From assembly GCA_934630515.1 (NCBI GenBank), contig CAKTVV010000006.1:72123-136122 (forward strand): a DNA stretch of 64,000 bases, read 5' to 3'. A model generated the notes under the pieces. It was not told where the DNA came from and did not search any database. It saw nothing but the letters and a program-made list of their open reading frames with translations. The position numbers and the translations under genes are program-made. This stretch comes from an uncultured Eubacteriales bacterium. GTDB lineage: Bacteria > Bacillota > Clostridia > Oscillospirales > Acutalibacteraceae. Position 1 is the stretch's first letter. Each line of letters begins with the position of its first letter. Shown here piece after piece: positions 9,303-17,137 of the stretch.

Positions 9303-10004
9303 ATGGAATGGCTGAAGATCCTGCTGGCGGCACCCCTGTCGTATGTGGCGCTGTTTCTCATCACTAAGCTCATCGGCTACCGCCAGATCTCCCAGTTGAG
9401 CATATTCGACTATGTAAACGGCATCACCATCGGCTCCATCGCCGCCGAAATGGCGACCGAGCTGGAAAAGCCCCTGCAACCGCTGCTGGCGATGGCAATC
9501 TACTGCCTGCTGGTGGTGCTGACCTCCTGGCTCACCACCCACTCGGTGCGGATGCGCCGCTGGCTCACCGGGCGCACGCTGGTGCTGCTGCAAAACGGCA
9601 CCCTCTACCGGGAAAATCTCAAGAAAGCCAAGCTGGACGTGAACGAATTTCTCACCCAGTGCCGAGACAGCGGCTATTTCGACCTCAACGAGATCCAGCT
9701 GGCGCTGTTGGAGACCACCGGGAAGATCAGTTTCCTGCCCAAAAGCGCCACGCATCCCGCCACCCCGCAGGATATGGGGGTGAGCGTCCCGCAGGCGCAG
9801 CCGCAGATCAACGTGATACTGGACGGCGAAACGCTGATGGACAATCTGGAGTATCTGGGCTATAACGAGGACTGGCTGGATCATCGGCTGGAGGAGCAAA
9901 ACTACACCGTGGGGCAGATCTTTCTTGCCACCTGCGACCGGGAGGGCAGCCTCACCCTATTCCCCATGGAGCACAAGGCCATGACCCGGGATCTGTTTTT
10001 GTGA
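9303..10004 (+). CDS. YetF/DUF421 family membrane protein
   Basis: Proteins of the DUF421 (YetF/YcaP) family have N-terminal membrane helices and a C-terminal soluble beta-rich domain; their role is unknown, though some are linked to envelope stress or spores. The start at 9303 has AAAAGGAC nine bases upstream and gives 233 aa, a normal family length. Three hydrophobic segments lie within residues 1-80, with the typical YRQISQLSIFDYVNGITIGSIAA-type region (a match to the family's DFV/IGITIGSIAA block). The soluble domain contains the conserved RENLKKAKLDVNEFL and FDLNEIQLALLE stretches. It sits 88 nt after the OCD-like gene and is followed by a small terminator. Confidence 0.9.
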   Translation: MEWLKILLAAPLSYVALFLITKLIGYRQISQLSIFDYVNGITIGSIAAEMATELEKPLQPLLAMAIYCLLVVLTSWLTTHSVRMRRWLTGRTLVLLQNGTLYRENLKKAKLDVNEFLTQCRDSGYFDLNEIQLALLETTGKISFLPKSATHPATPQDMGVSVPQAQPQINVILDGETLMDNLEYLGYNEDWLDHRLEEQNYTVGQIFLATCDREGSLTLFPMEHKAMTRDLFL

Positions 10005-10072
10005 GCGGCGGGAGGCATACAGGCGCCGTGCGGTGCCGGAAAAGCGCCGCAATCATAACCGGCGGCTGAATT

Positions 10073-10092
10073 AAGCCCCATAAGGGCTTTTT
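10073..10092 (+). terminator. Putative terminator of the YetF-type gene
   Basis: AAGCCC (10073-10078) pairs with GGGCTT (10084-10089) across a 5-nt loop and is followed by TTT. The stem is short, so it may be weak. Confidence 0.5.
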
Positions 10093-10278
10093 ACCGGCCG
10101 GAATCTAAACCCGGAAGAAGCTTTCGCTTGCATCCATTGCTCCGCCGCCCGAAAACGGGCAGCTGCCGTTTTTACCGGATGCATACGCATTTGCCGGATG
10201 GGTATTTCCGACCCGCTTGAAGCGAGAGCTTTTTACGGGATACCGCCACCGGCATAGCCGGGAACTCCCGAAGCCAAT

Positions 10279-10319
10279 AAAGAGGACGGCTGTTGAAAGG
10301 ATCAACAGCCGTCCTCTTT
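10279..10319 (-). terminator. Strong terminator of cysK
   Basis: An 18-bp perfect inverted repeat (10279-10296 with 10302-10319, loop 5 nt) lies 10 bp after the cysK stop. It contains AAAGAGGACGGCTGTTGA and its complement; both ends give short T runs, so it may act in both directions. Confidence 0.85.
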
Positions 10320-10328
10320 CGTTTTATG

Positions 10329-11261
10329 TCAGTCTGCAAACAGCGGGGTGGACAGATACCGGTCACCGGTATCCGGCAGCAGCGCTACAATGGTTTTGCC
10401 CGCATTCTCCGGGCGGCGAGCCAGCTCCAGCGCCGCCCACACGGCTGCTCCGGAGGAAATGCCCACCAGCACGCCCTCCTGCTTGCCGATCTCCTTGCCG
10501 GTGGCAAAGGCATCGTCGTTCTCTACGGCGATGATCTCATCGTACACGCCGGTATCCAGCACCTGCGGCACAAATCCGGCGCCGATGCCCTGAATCTTAT
10601 GGGCGCCCGCCACACCGGTGGACAGCACCGCCGAACTCTTGGGCTCCACCGCCACCACCCGAACGGCGGGGTTCTTGGATTTCAGATACTTTCCGACGCC
10701 GGTAACGGTACCGCCGGTACCCACGCCCGCCACGAAAATATCCACTTTTCCGTCGGTATCCTCATAGATCTCCGGACCGGTGGTCTCAAAATGCGCCTTG
10801 GGATTGGCGGCATTGACAAACTGCCCCGGAATGAAGCTGTGGGGAATCTCCGCCGCCAGCTCCTCCGCCTTAGCGATAGCGCCCTTCATGCCCTTGGCGC
10901 CCTCGGTCAGCACCAACTCCGCACCGTAGGCTTTCATCAGCTGACGGCGCTCCACCGACATGGTCTCCGGCATCACGATGATAATACGGTAGCCACGGGC
11001 CGCCGCCACCGACGCCAGCCCGATGCCGGTATTGCCGGAGGTCGGCTCGATGATCACCGATTCCGGGGTCAGCCGTCCCTTTTCCTCCGCATCGTCGATC
11101 ATCGCCTTGGCGATCCGATCCTTGACCGATCCGGCGGGATTAAAGTATTCCAGCTTTGCCAGCACCTTGGCCTTCAGGTCGTATTTTTTCTCCAGATGAG
11201 TCAGCTCCAGCAAAGGGGTCTTCCCAATCAGTTGATCTGCCGCTGTATAAATGTTTGCCAT
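10329..11261 (-). CDS. cysK: Cysteine synthase A (O-acetylserine sulfhydrylase)
   Basis: CysK makes cysteine from O-acetylserine and sulfide using pyridoxal phosphate. The 310-aa length is standard. The PLP lysine is K47 in NPAGSVKDR, the substrate loop is EPTSGNTGIG, the phosphate-binding loop is GVGTGGTVTG, and the C-terminal VGISSGAAVWAA block that holds the PLP ring serine is present. There is nothing unusual in length or motifs. Transcription is from a near-perfect promoter (11412-11440) with a CCTA-N9-TAGG dyad just downstream, and ends at the hairpin at 10279-10319. The gene stands alone, so control by a cysteine-responsive Rrf2-type repressor is plausible but inferred. Confidence 0.96.
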   Translation of the reverse strand: MANIYTAADQLIGKTPLLELTHLEKKYDLKAKVLAKLEYFNPAGSVKDRIAKAMIDDAEEKGRLTPESVIIEPTSGNTGIGLASVAAARGYRIIIVMPETMSVERRQLMKAYGAELVLTEGAKGMKGAIAKAEELAAEIPHSFIPGQFVNAANPKAHFETTGPEIYEDTDGKVDIFVAGVGTGGTVTGVGKYLKSKNPAVRVVAVEPKSSAVLSTGVAGAHKIQGIGAGFVPQVLDTGVYDEIIAVENDDAFATGKEIGKQEGVLVGISSGAAVWAALELARRPENAGKTIVALLPDTGDRYLSTPLFAD

Positions 11262-11372
11262 AACGCTCTCTCCTTATCTATCTCACTGTGATTGCACACT
11301 CATAACTCCGTATGGATCCGGGTCTCGCCTGTCTGTCCGCCTCGACATCGCTTCATTTGCCATCGTCCTCTC

Positions 11373-11400
11373 AATTCCTACTATTCCGATAGGTTCAATC
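11373..11400 (-). promoter_or_regulatory. Candidate operator in the cysK leader
   Basis: A dyad CCTACTATTCCGATAGG (11377-11393) sits about 12 bp downstream of the predicted cysK transcription start. CCTA/TAGG half-sites resemble CymR/IscR-type Rrf2 boxes that control cysteine genes in Firmicutes. The regulator is inferred. Confidence 0.4.
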
Positions 11401-11411
11401 GGATTGTCTTA

Positions 11412-11440
11412 TTTATACCACCTTTTTTCGTGGTTGTCAA
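11412..11440 (-). promoter_or_regulatory. cysK promoter
   Basis: On the minus strand TTGACA (11435-11440) and TATAAA (11412-11417) are exactly 17 bp apart. Confidence 0.85.
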
Positions 11441-11477
11441 TGGCTTTTTTCAAAAAAGGAGAATATTTTTTCTGCCC

Positions 11478-11506
11478 TTTACAGCCGCCGGGCAACATGC
11501 TATAAT
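11478..11506 (+). promoter_or_regulatory. Promoter of the SPFH gene
   Basis: TTTACA (11478-11483) and TATAAT (11501-11506) are 17 bp apart with TGC before the -10, an extended -10 form. It lies back-to-back with the cysK promoter. Confidence 0.85.
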
Positions 11507-11537
11507 AAAGGCAACAACTGAAAGGAGCCGTTATTCT

Positions 11538-12488
11538 ATGGAGTTTCTTTTTCTCGGGCTGCTGATCCTCATTCTGCTGATCATTCTCGCCAATATCAAG
11601 ATCGTCCCCCAGTCCTCCCAGTATGTGATCGAGTTTCTGGGCAAGTACAAGACCACCTGGAGCGCCGGCCTGCACATCAAGGTGCCGCTGCTGGAGAAGA
11701 TCTCCAAAAAGGTCACCCTCAAGGAGCAGGTGCTGGATTCCCCGCCCCAGCCGGTGATCACCAAGGATAATGTCACCATGCAGATCGACACGGTGGTGTA
11801 TTTCCGTATCTTTGACGCCAAGCTGTATACCTACGGCGTGGTGAACCCCGTCAATGCGCTGGCCAATCTGACCGCCACCACCCTGCGGAACATCGTGGGC
11901 GAGCTGGAGCTGGACGGCACCCTCACCTCCCGGGATACCATCAACGGGAAGATGACCGCCATTCTGGACGAAGCCACCGACCAGTGGGGCATGAAGGTGT
12001 CCCGGGTGGAGCTGAAGAACATCATTCCCCCCGCCGAGATCCAGTCCGCCATGGAAAAGCAGATGAAGGCCGAACGGGATCGCCGGGAGACGCTGCTGCA
12101 GGCGGAGGGACACAAGGCCGCCGCCATCACCCGTGCCGAGGGCGATAAGATGGCGATGATCCTCGCCGCCGAGGGTGAGCGGGACGCCCGCATCGCCCGT
12201 GCCGAGGGCGAAGCCAAGGCGCTGCTGCTGGCGAAGCAGGCCGAGGCGGACGGCATCCGTGCCATCCGGGAGGCGGGCGCCGACGCCGCTGTGCTGGAGC
12301 TGAAAAAATACGAGGCGCTGGTGCAGCTGTCCAACGGCACCGCCGCCAAGCTGATCATCCCCACCGATGCCGTCAGCGCCACCACCCACAACGTGCTGTT
12401 CAGCGAGACCTCCGGGCTGGGTGACGTGACCCATTCCGCCCCCAAGCCCGTAGAGCCGCCCAAAGCCGACCCCTGCTGCGACGATTAA
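11538..12488 (+). CDS. SPFH/Band 7 (stomatin-like) membrane protein
   Basis: SPFH proteins oligomerise at the membrane and organise microdomains or regulate membrane proteases. This one has 316 aa: a single N-terminal membrane helix (about 3-20), the SPFH domain (IVPQSSQYVIEFLGKYKTTW onward, including the QVLDSPPQPVITKDNV segment), then a long Ala/Glu-rich coiled coil (about 175-255) and a short acidic Cys-containing tail (PCCDD). The start at 11538 has AAAGGAG upstream and a strong promoter. Its usual partner NfeD is not next to it. A large branched terminator follows. Family assignment is clear; the specific role is not. Confidence 0.93.
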   Translation: MEFLFLGLLILILLIILANIKIVPQSSQYVIEFLGKYKTTWSAGLHIKVPLLEKISKKVTLKEQVLDSPPQPVITKDNVTMQIDTVVYFRIFDAKLYTYGVVNPVNALANLTATTLRNIVGELELDGTLTSRDTINGKMTAILDEATDQWGMKVSRVELKNIIPPAEIQSAMEKQMKAERDRRETLLQAEGHKAAAITRAEGDKMAMILAAEGERDARIARAEGEAKALLLAKQAEADGIRAIREAGADAAVLELKKYEALVQLSNGTAAKLIIPTDAVSATTHNVLFSETSGLGDVTHSAPKPVEPPKADPCCDD

Positions 12489-12551
12489 AGCCGCTGACAG
12501 AAATGAGCCGCCGCCGATGGCATCGGCGGCGGCATCCATTCGATCATACCG

Positions 12552-12622
12552 CAAGCCCCTTGCGTCACCGAAAAGCACCGGTTGCTTTTTCGGCCGATCC
12601 GCAAGGGGCTTGTTGTCTTTTT
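12552..12622 (+). terminator. Branched terminator after the SPFH gene
   Basis: CAAGCCCCTTGCG (12552-12564) pairs with 12600-12612. Inside is a second hairpin, CCGAAAAGCA with TGCTTTTTCGG, giving a Y shape, and the outer stem is followed by a T-rich tail. A GC-rich hairpin (about 12507-12532) precedes it. It separates the SPFH gene from the convergent glycan operon. Confidence 0.75.
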
Positions 12623-12696
12623 CCCACGGAAACGGTCAGAGCCCGCTGACCGCCATCGGGAGCTGCCCGCTTGCAGCGGGCGCTGCCGGAGCGGCA

Positions 12697-13602
12697 TCAG
12701 GTGCTCGACAGACCGCTTTGGGCTATGCTCTTCACGAAACTCCTCTGGCAGAACACAAACAGGACGACCAGCGGCAAAGCCACAAAGATGCTCGCCGCAC
12801 AGCGGGCAAACTGGGTGCTGACGTTATCGATATGGACCCCGACCCGCACCAGGATCGTCCCCATGGTATTAGCCAGCACCTTGGTGTCGATGAGATACAG
12901 GGACGTATAGGTGTTGTCCGTCCACTGCCAGCAGAAGGAAAACAGGAACACCGTCATCAGCATCGTGCGGGCATTGGGCAGCATGACCGAGAAAAAGGTG
13001 CGGAAGACGCCCGCTCCGTCGATATACGCCGCCTCCTCTATGGCGACGGACAGGCTCCGGAAATTCTGACGCATCAGGTAGATATACAGCCCCTCCCGGA
13101 CTCCCAGCCCCGTAAAGGACAGGATCAGCAGCGGTAAGAATGTATCCACCAGCTGCAGAGAACCCAGGTGCATATTCACAAAGCTCTGATACTGTGCGAT
13201 GCTGATCACCTGATAGGGCACCAGCAGCATGATGATCACAAAGGCAAAGGCTATATTTCTGCCGCGGAATTTGAACCTCGCCAGCCCGTATCCCACCAGA
13301 GTGCAGGAAAAGGTCTGGACGATCGCCACCAGCAGGGACAGTACCACGCTGTTGATGAGGCTTTCCGGCAGATACATCTGCTCAAACGCCTTTTTCCAAT
13401 AATAGGTGGACGGATGCCGGGAAAGCAGCCGGACCGTATTATCCAATATGTCCTCCGGGCTCATCAGAGACAGCAGAAATTTGCTGAGGATCGGCTTCAG
13501 AATAATAAAGCTCAAGCCGAAAAGGATGAAAAAGCGCAATATGCCGTACAGGATCCTGCCGACCCGATACCGTCGATGTAACCGGTTTGTTTCGTTATTC
13601 AC
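12697..13602 (-). CDS. Carbohydrate ABC transporter permease (MalG type), second set
   Basis: This is an inner-membrane permease of the CUT1 sugar importer class, 301 aa with about six hydrophobic helices. The cytoplasmic EAA loop that docks the ATPase is visible as EEAAYIDGAGVFRTFFSVMLP. It is the last gene of the locus and lies 11 nt after a MalF-type permease, forming a pair. No ATPase gene is near, so a shared MsmX-like ATPase would be needed. It differs strongly from the other MalG-like permease at 19388, so the two pairs are not recent copies. Confidence 0.9.
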   Translation of the reverse strand: MNNETNRLHRRYRVGRILYGILRFFILFGLSFIILKPILSKFLLSLMSPEDILDNTVRLLSRHPSTYYWKKAFEQMYLPESLINSVVLSLLVAIVQTFSCTLVGYGLARFKFRGRNIAFAFVIIMLLVPYQVISIAQYQSFVNMHLGSLQLVDTFLPLLILSFTGLGVREGLYIYLMRQNFRSLSVAIEEAAYIDGAGVFRTFFSVMLPNARTMLMTVFLFSFCWQWTDNTYTSLYLIDTKVLANTMGTILVRVGVHIDNVSTQFARCAASIFVALPLVVLFVFCQRSFVKSIAQSGLSST

Positions 13603-13613
13603 AGCCTATTCCC

Positions 13614-14513
13614 CTATCCTTCCGCATTGACCGTAAACTTTTTCAATATCAGCAACACCGCAACCGAAATGATCCCCAGCGCAAGCAGATACAGGAGGTT
13701 CATCGCCGTCGCCAGCGTAAACTGATTTTCCCCGAACGCCAGATCGTTGGCATAGGTCAGCAGCGTATTTCCGCTGTCCGCCGAGGCGGCGATGGTGTAG
13801 ATCGCATTGACCGCTATCTGCGGGCTGATCATCGGGAGAGTGATCTTCCAGAAGGTCTCCCATTTGCTGCAGCCCTCGATCTGAGCCGCCTCGTATACCG
13901 AGGTGGGGATCTCCTGCAGCCCGGCCAGAAAAATGAATATCTGCAGACCGCTGGAGCGTGCCACCTCATACACATTGGACACCGTATCCACGACAATATC
14001 CGTAAGGACGCTGGGGAAGTTCATCTTCGTCAGCAGAGAGGACATATCCGCCAGCACGGCGGTTCCCGACACCATGCCGGTGTCGATCACCTGCCCGGCG
14101 CCGCTGTAGTACAGCGCAAAGCTGTCCGTCGCACTCAAGGCGCCGGCAGCCAGAATGACCGGCACAAAGAATATGACCCGGGCCAGGACCCGCCCGTGAA
14201 ACCGCTGGTTCAGCAGGGTGGAGATGAACAGACTGTAGATCAGGATCACCGGAACCTGAATGATCATATTCCGCAGATTGGCGACCAGCAGCGGGACAAA
14301 GCTCGGATCCTCCGTGAGCGCCTCCTTATAGGCGTGAAACCCGGTAAACCGAAGGGCTGCGCCCACGTCGGAGGCGGCGCTGCTCACGGAATACCGAAAG
14401 GTCTGCACCAGATTCGGTAAAAACACAAAGCAGACGCCCAAGATCAGCGGAGCGATAAACACATAGCCGTAATAGGCTCTTTTTTCAAACAATGCGATCC
14501 TTTTCCGTTTCAT
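13614..14513 (-). CDS. Carbohydrate ABC transporter permease (MalF type), second set
   Basis: CUT1 permease with an N-terminal membrane helix (KRAYYGYVFIAPLILGV) and an EAA loop, YEAAQIEGCSKWETFWKITLP. The chosen start ATG 14513 has GAAAGGG seven bases upstream and gives 299 aa; a GTG at 14537 with its own purine-rich site would add eight residues. It partners the MalG-type permease that follows and lies directly after the DUF5696 lipoprotein gene (48 nt), so that lipoprotein may be functionally tied to this transporter. Confidence 0.88.
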   Translation of the reverse strand: MKRKRIALFEKRAYYGYVFIAPLILGVCFVFLPNLVQTFRYSVSSAASDVGAALRFTGFHAYKEALTEDPSFVPLLVANLRNMIIQVPVILIYSLFISTLLNQRFHGRVLARVIFFVPVILAAGALSATDSFALYYSGAGQVIDTGMVSGTAVLADMSSLLTKMNFPSVLTDIVVDTVSNVYEVARSSGLQIFIFLAGLQEIPTSVYEAAQIEGCSKWETFWKITLPMISPQIAVNAIYTIAASADSGNTLLTYANDLAFGENQFTLATAMNLLYLLALGIISVAVLLILKKFTVNAEG

Positions 14514-14561
14514 AGCAAAGCCCTTTCGATACTCCACGGTACCGTTCCCTTTCTCCTGTAT

Positions 14562-17114
14562 TCATCCTACGGCAAAATTCCAAGGCTGTACCGTAACGCC
14601 GTTCACGGTGACCTCCCGTTCCCCATAGTTTACATAGACCCGCACCCCATTAGCATAGGTGGAGCAGGTCACCTGCGGAGCGACCGACGCATAGTCCGTA
14701 AAGGCTGCCCCGGCAACGGCATTTTCCACGGTCTGCAGCCGCTGCGCCATCTCTATGAACCGGGCGAGCCGTGCTTCGTCCTGCATGGAATACCACAGGG
14801 CTTCATACTGGGTATTGGCAAGCAGGGAATCGGATTCGGTGATAAACACCCCATAGGGCGCCGCCCCCATGGCGGCGCTGTTCAAAATCGTGCGGACGCT
14901 GTCGGCAGCCATATTATACGGTGTGCCGGCATAGGATACCGCTCCGTGGATCACCATCTGATAGAAGGGCACCGCCCGTGCCTCGTCATCCAGAGCCGAA
15001 TCGGTATCCGGCACCTGCAGCAGATGGGAGGCATACGGCAGCACATAGGCGTTTCCGTTGTCGAACGCCATACGGAACCCATCGTTTTCCGCAGCGCTCA
15101 GCGCCGTCTCCACATACCGGACGCTTTCCGTCCGGTCAATATCCCGGGTCTTGGCATAATCGCCGCCCAGCTGCAGACCGGTGCCGCCATAGGAGAGCCC
15201 CAAGCCGGCGGTGCCGTCCAGCGCTTTGGTCAAGGAGCTGCGGAACGCCGCCGTATACTCGGGAAACCGCAGGGGCGAGATCCAATACCGCTGCAGCCGG
15301 GTGGAATACTTTCTCGTGACGATATCGTGCTCTCCCCGGTAAGCAACCATGCGGTTCAAATACCGTGCCGCATCCTGAGACGGAGAGAACCCGTTCCCCC
15401 GGCGATAGGCGCACTGCATATCGGCATCCAGATACAGCTGCCCGCCGCTTTCGTTCAGCTGACGGCTCAGCTGCTCCAGCTCCTGCTGCGAGCCCACCTT
15501 TTTGCTCAAGGTATACTTGGTATAGGCGCCATGCTCATATCCGGCTGTGCCGTATCCGTGCAGCCGGACCACGATGTGATCCAGCCCCGCCTCCTGCAGA
15601 GCGGATACGGAGCGCATGATCCCGGAAAGGGTGGAGAGCACCGTCTTCTGCACATACGGAATACCCAAAAAGCTCTTCTGCTCGGTGATCATACATACAT
15701 AATCCAGATATACCGACACAGCGGCATTCTCCTGCTCCGTCAGCGTGCCGTTTTCCAGCAGATATGCCCGATAGACGGCAGCCATATCCTCATAGGTGCT
15801 CTCTCCCTGCGGCAGCAGGATAAACCGGATCCGGGGAGAGGCGGCAATACGCTCGGCGGAAAACAGATTATAGATCGGGATGGACATGGAGGCACCGTAA
15901 TCCGTCACATCGATCTTCCGGAGTGCAAAGGAGGCATACAGGTGATCGACCGGGTCCGCCGCACTGGAGGCGGTCAGATTCAGCTGCGCCACCTCCGCCG
16001 CCTGCTCGATGACCGCCAGCATACCGCCGTCCGGCAGGGAAGCACCGAAGACCGGCAGCGACAGGTTCTTTTCCAGCCGATCCAGACTCCCGTTATTCTC
16101 CGTGTAGTCCGGGCCGTAGTAGGAGAGGGACGTCAATTCCCCGCCGGAGCCGAGATCGATCAGGGCGCCGGAGCCGTCGGGGACAAAGTAATAGCCGTCG
16201 GCCTCCCGGGTGGCGGAAAAATATTCCAGCAGATCGATCTTCTGGAGCTTGTGGGCGGTGCTCTTCTCCTCGATCCGGTCCGACAGCACGGCGACGGAAA
16301 AGCCGTCGTCCTGCAGGGTGTATTCCACCGGCACCACAAATCCCGCCGTCTCCTCCGCCGTCTCCGAGAGATCGATCTTCAGCTTTTTCAGCATGGCCTC
16401 GTATTGGGCGTTGGTATAGCCCGCATCGGACAGATAGGTGCTGATGTCGTTTTTCTCGTTGGCCGTCAGGCCGTCCCCGAGAATATACAGCGGGGTATCC
16501 GACAGGATCGGATAGAGAGACAACTTATCCGCAAAATCCTCCGGCTTATCCTCCTGCGAATACAGGGTATAGTACCGCTCCATGCGGCGGCGGATGGCGC
16601 CGCTTTGTATCCCCTCGCAGATGGTGCGAAAGCTCTCCTCGTCCAGCACCAGCGGCAGCACCGTATCCATGGAGCCGAAACGGTAATACACACGCACAGC
16701 AGTGCCGTTGGAGCGGATGGAATAATTATCCATCGCCACGCTGTCCGCCGTGGAGTACATATAGTTGACGTCGGACTGCTCCTCATAGTAGTGCAGCGTC
16801 AGCTCCGAGCAGGAGCGGGCGGCGATCTCCTCGGCACCGAAGGCGATCTCCTCCGCAGGCACCGAGGAATAGACCCGCCCCGTGCGCTTATCGCAGACGG
16901 TGAAGTGGGTTGTGGCGGCATCCAGCGTAAACCGGATCCGGTCGTTTTCCAAAACGACATTTTCCTGCATTTCTTCCCAATCGCTGTCCGACGGGGATGC
17001 CGCAGGGGTGAGCTCTGTGTCCCCCTCCCGGGCGTCATGGGCGCAGCCGGTCAGGGGCAGCAGAATACAGGCACAAACAAGCAACAGACTGGTGATTCTT
17101 TTTCCAAGCGACAT
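14562..17114 (-). CDS. DUF5696 family lipoprotein, glycosidase-like
   Basis: 850-aa surface lipoprotein. The start ATG 17114 has GGAGG seven bases upstream and opens a signal peptide ending in the lipobox LTGC (about residues 20-23); a longer frame to 17336 is an artefact overlapping the upstream gene. After a beta-rich N-terminal part come YYFVPDGSGALIDLGSGG and YYGPDYTENN. Then follow alternating hydrophobic strands and helices such as HIVVRLHGYGTAGYEHGAYT and GGQLYLDADMQCAYRRGNGF, and a C-terminal sandwich (VRVYVNYGEREVTVNGV). The order suggests a TIM-barrel glycosidase with flanking sandwiches, but I see no proven catalytic pair. DUF5696 members usually sit beside sugar permeases; activity is unproven. 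Confidence 0.8.
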   Translation of the reverse strand: MSLGKRITSLLLVCACILLPLTGCAHDAREGDTELTPAASPSDSDWEEMQENVVLENDRIRFTLDAATTHFTVCDKRTGRVYSSVPAEEIAFGAEEIAARSCSELTLHYYEEQSDVNYMYSTADSVAMDNYSIRSNGTAVRVYYRFGSMDTVLPLVLDEESFRTICEGIQSGAIRRRMERYYTLYSQEDKPEDFADKLSLYPILSDTPLYILGDGLTANEKNDISTYLSDAGYTNAQYEAMLKKLKIDLSETAEETAGFVVPVEYTLQDDGFSVAVLSDRIEEKSTAHKLQKIDLLEYFSATREADGYYFVPDGSGALIDLGSGGELTSLSYYGPDYTENNGSLDRLEKNLSLPVFGASLPDGGMLAVIEQAAEVAQLNLTASSAADPVDHLYASFALRKIDVTDYGASMSIPIYNLFSAERIAASPRIRFILLPQGESTYEDMAAVYRAYLLENGTLTEQENAAVSVYLDYVCMITEQKSFLGIPYVQKTVLSTLSGIMRSVSALQEAGLDHIVVRLHGYGTAGYEHGAYTKYTLSKKVGSQQELEQLSRQLNESGGQLYLDADMQCAYRRGNGFSPSQDAARYLNRMVAYRGEHDIVTRKYSTRLQRYWISPLRFPEYTAAFRSSLTKALDGTAGLGLSYGGTGLQLGGDYAKTRDIDRTESVRYVETALSAAENDGFRMAFDNGNAYVLPYASHLLQVPDTDSALDDEARAVPFYQMVIHGAVSYAGTPYNMAADSVRTILNSAAMGAAPYGVFITESDSLLANTQYEALWYSMQDEARLARFIEMAQRLQTVENAVAGAAFTDYASVAPQVTCSTYANGVRVYVNYGEREVTVNGVTVQPWNFAVG

Positions 17115-17137
17115 GGCCAAGCCTCCAAACCCCGGTA

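Larger units (their letters stand above)
10005..10328. other. Intergenic region with hairpins, no gene seen
   Basis: This 324-bp gap between the convergent yetF-like and cysK genes has no ORF with a ribosome site. It holds a short terminator at 10073-10092 and a strong one at 10279-10319. Between them, an AAGCTTTCGCTT segment near 10121 and an AAGCGAGAGCTTTTT segment near 10217 can pair imperfectly over about 100 nt, with GCATCC/GGATGC inside, which may be a degraded repeat or folded 3' UTR. Confidence 0.5.

Noticed and set aside
6891..11261. Staphyloferrin-type sbnAB-like pathway using the OCD-like enzyme and cysK
   Set aside because: CysK has ordinary cysteine synthase motifs, its own promoter and the opposite direction; there is no siderophore synthetase nearby.
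11262..11411. T-box or SAM riboswitch upstream of cysK
   Set aside because: The leader is short, with no specifier loop, antiterminator or kink-turn pattern visible.
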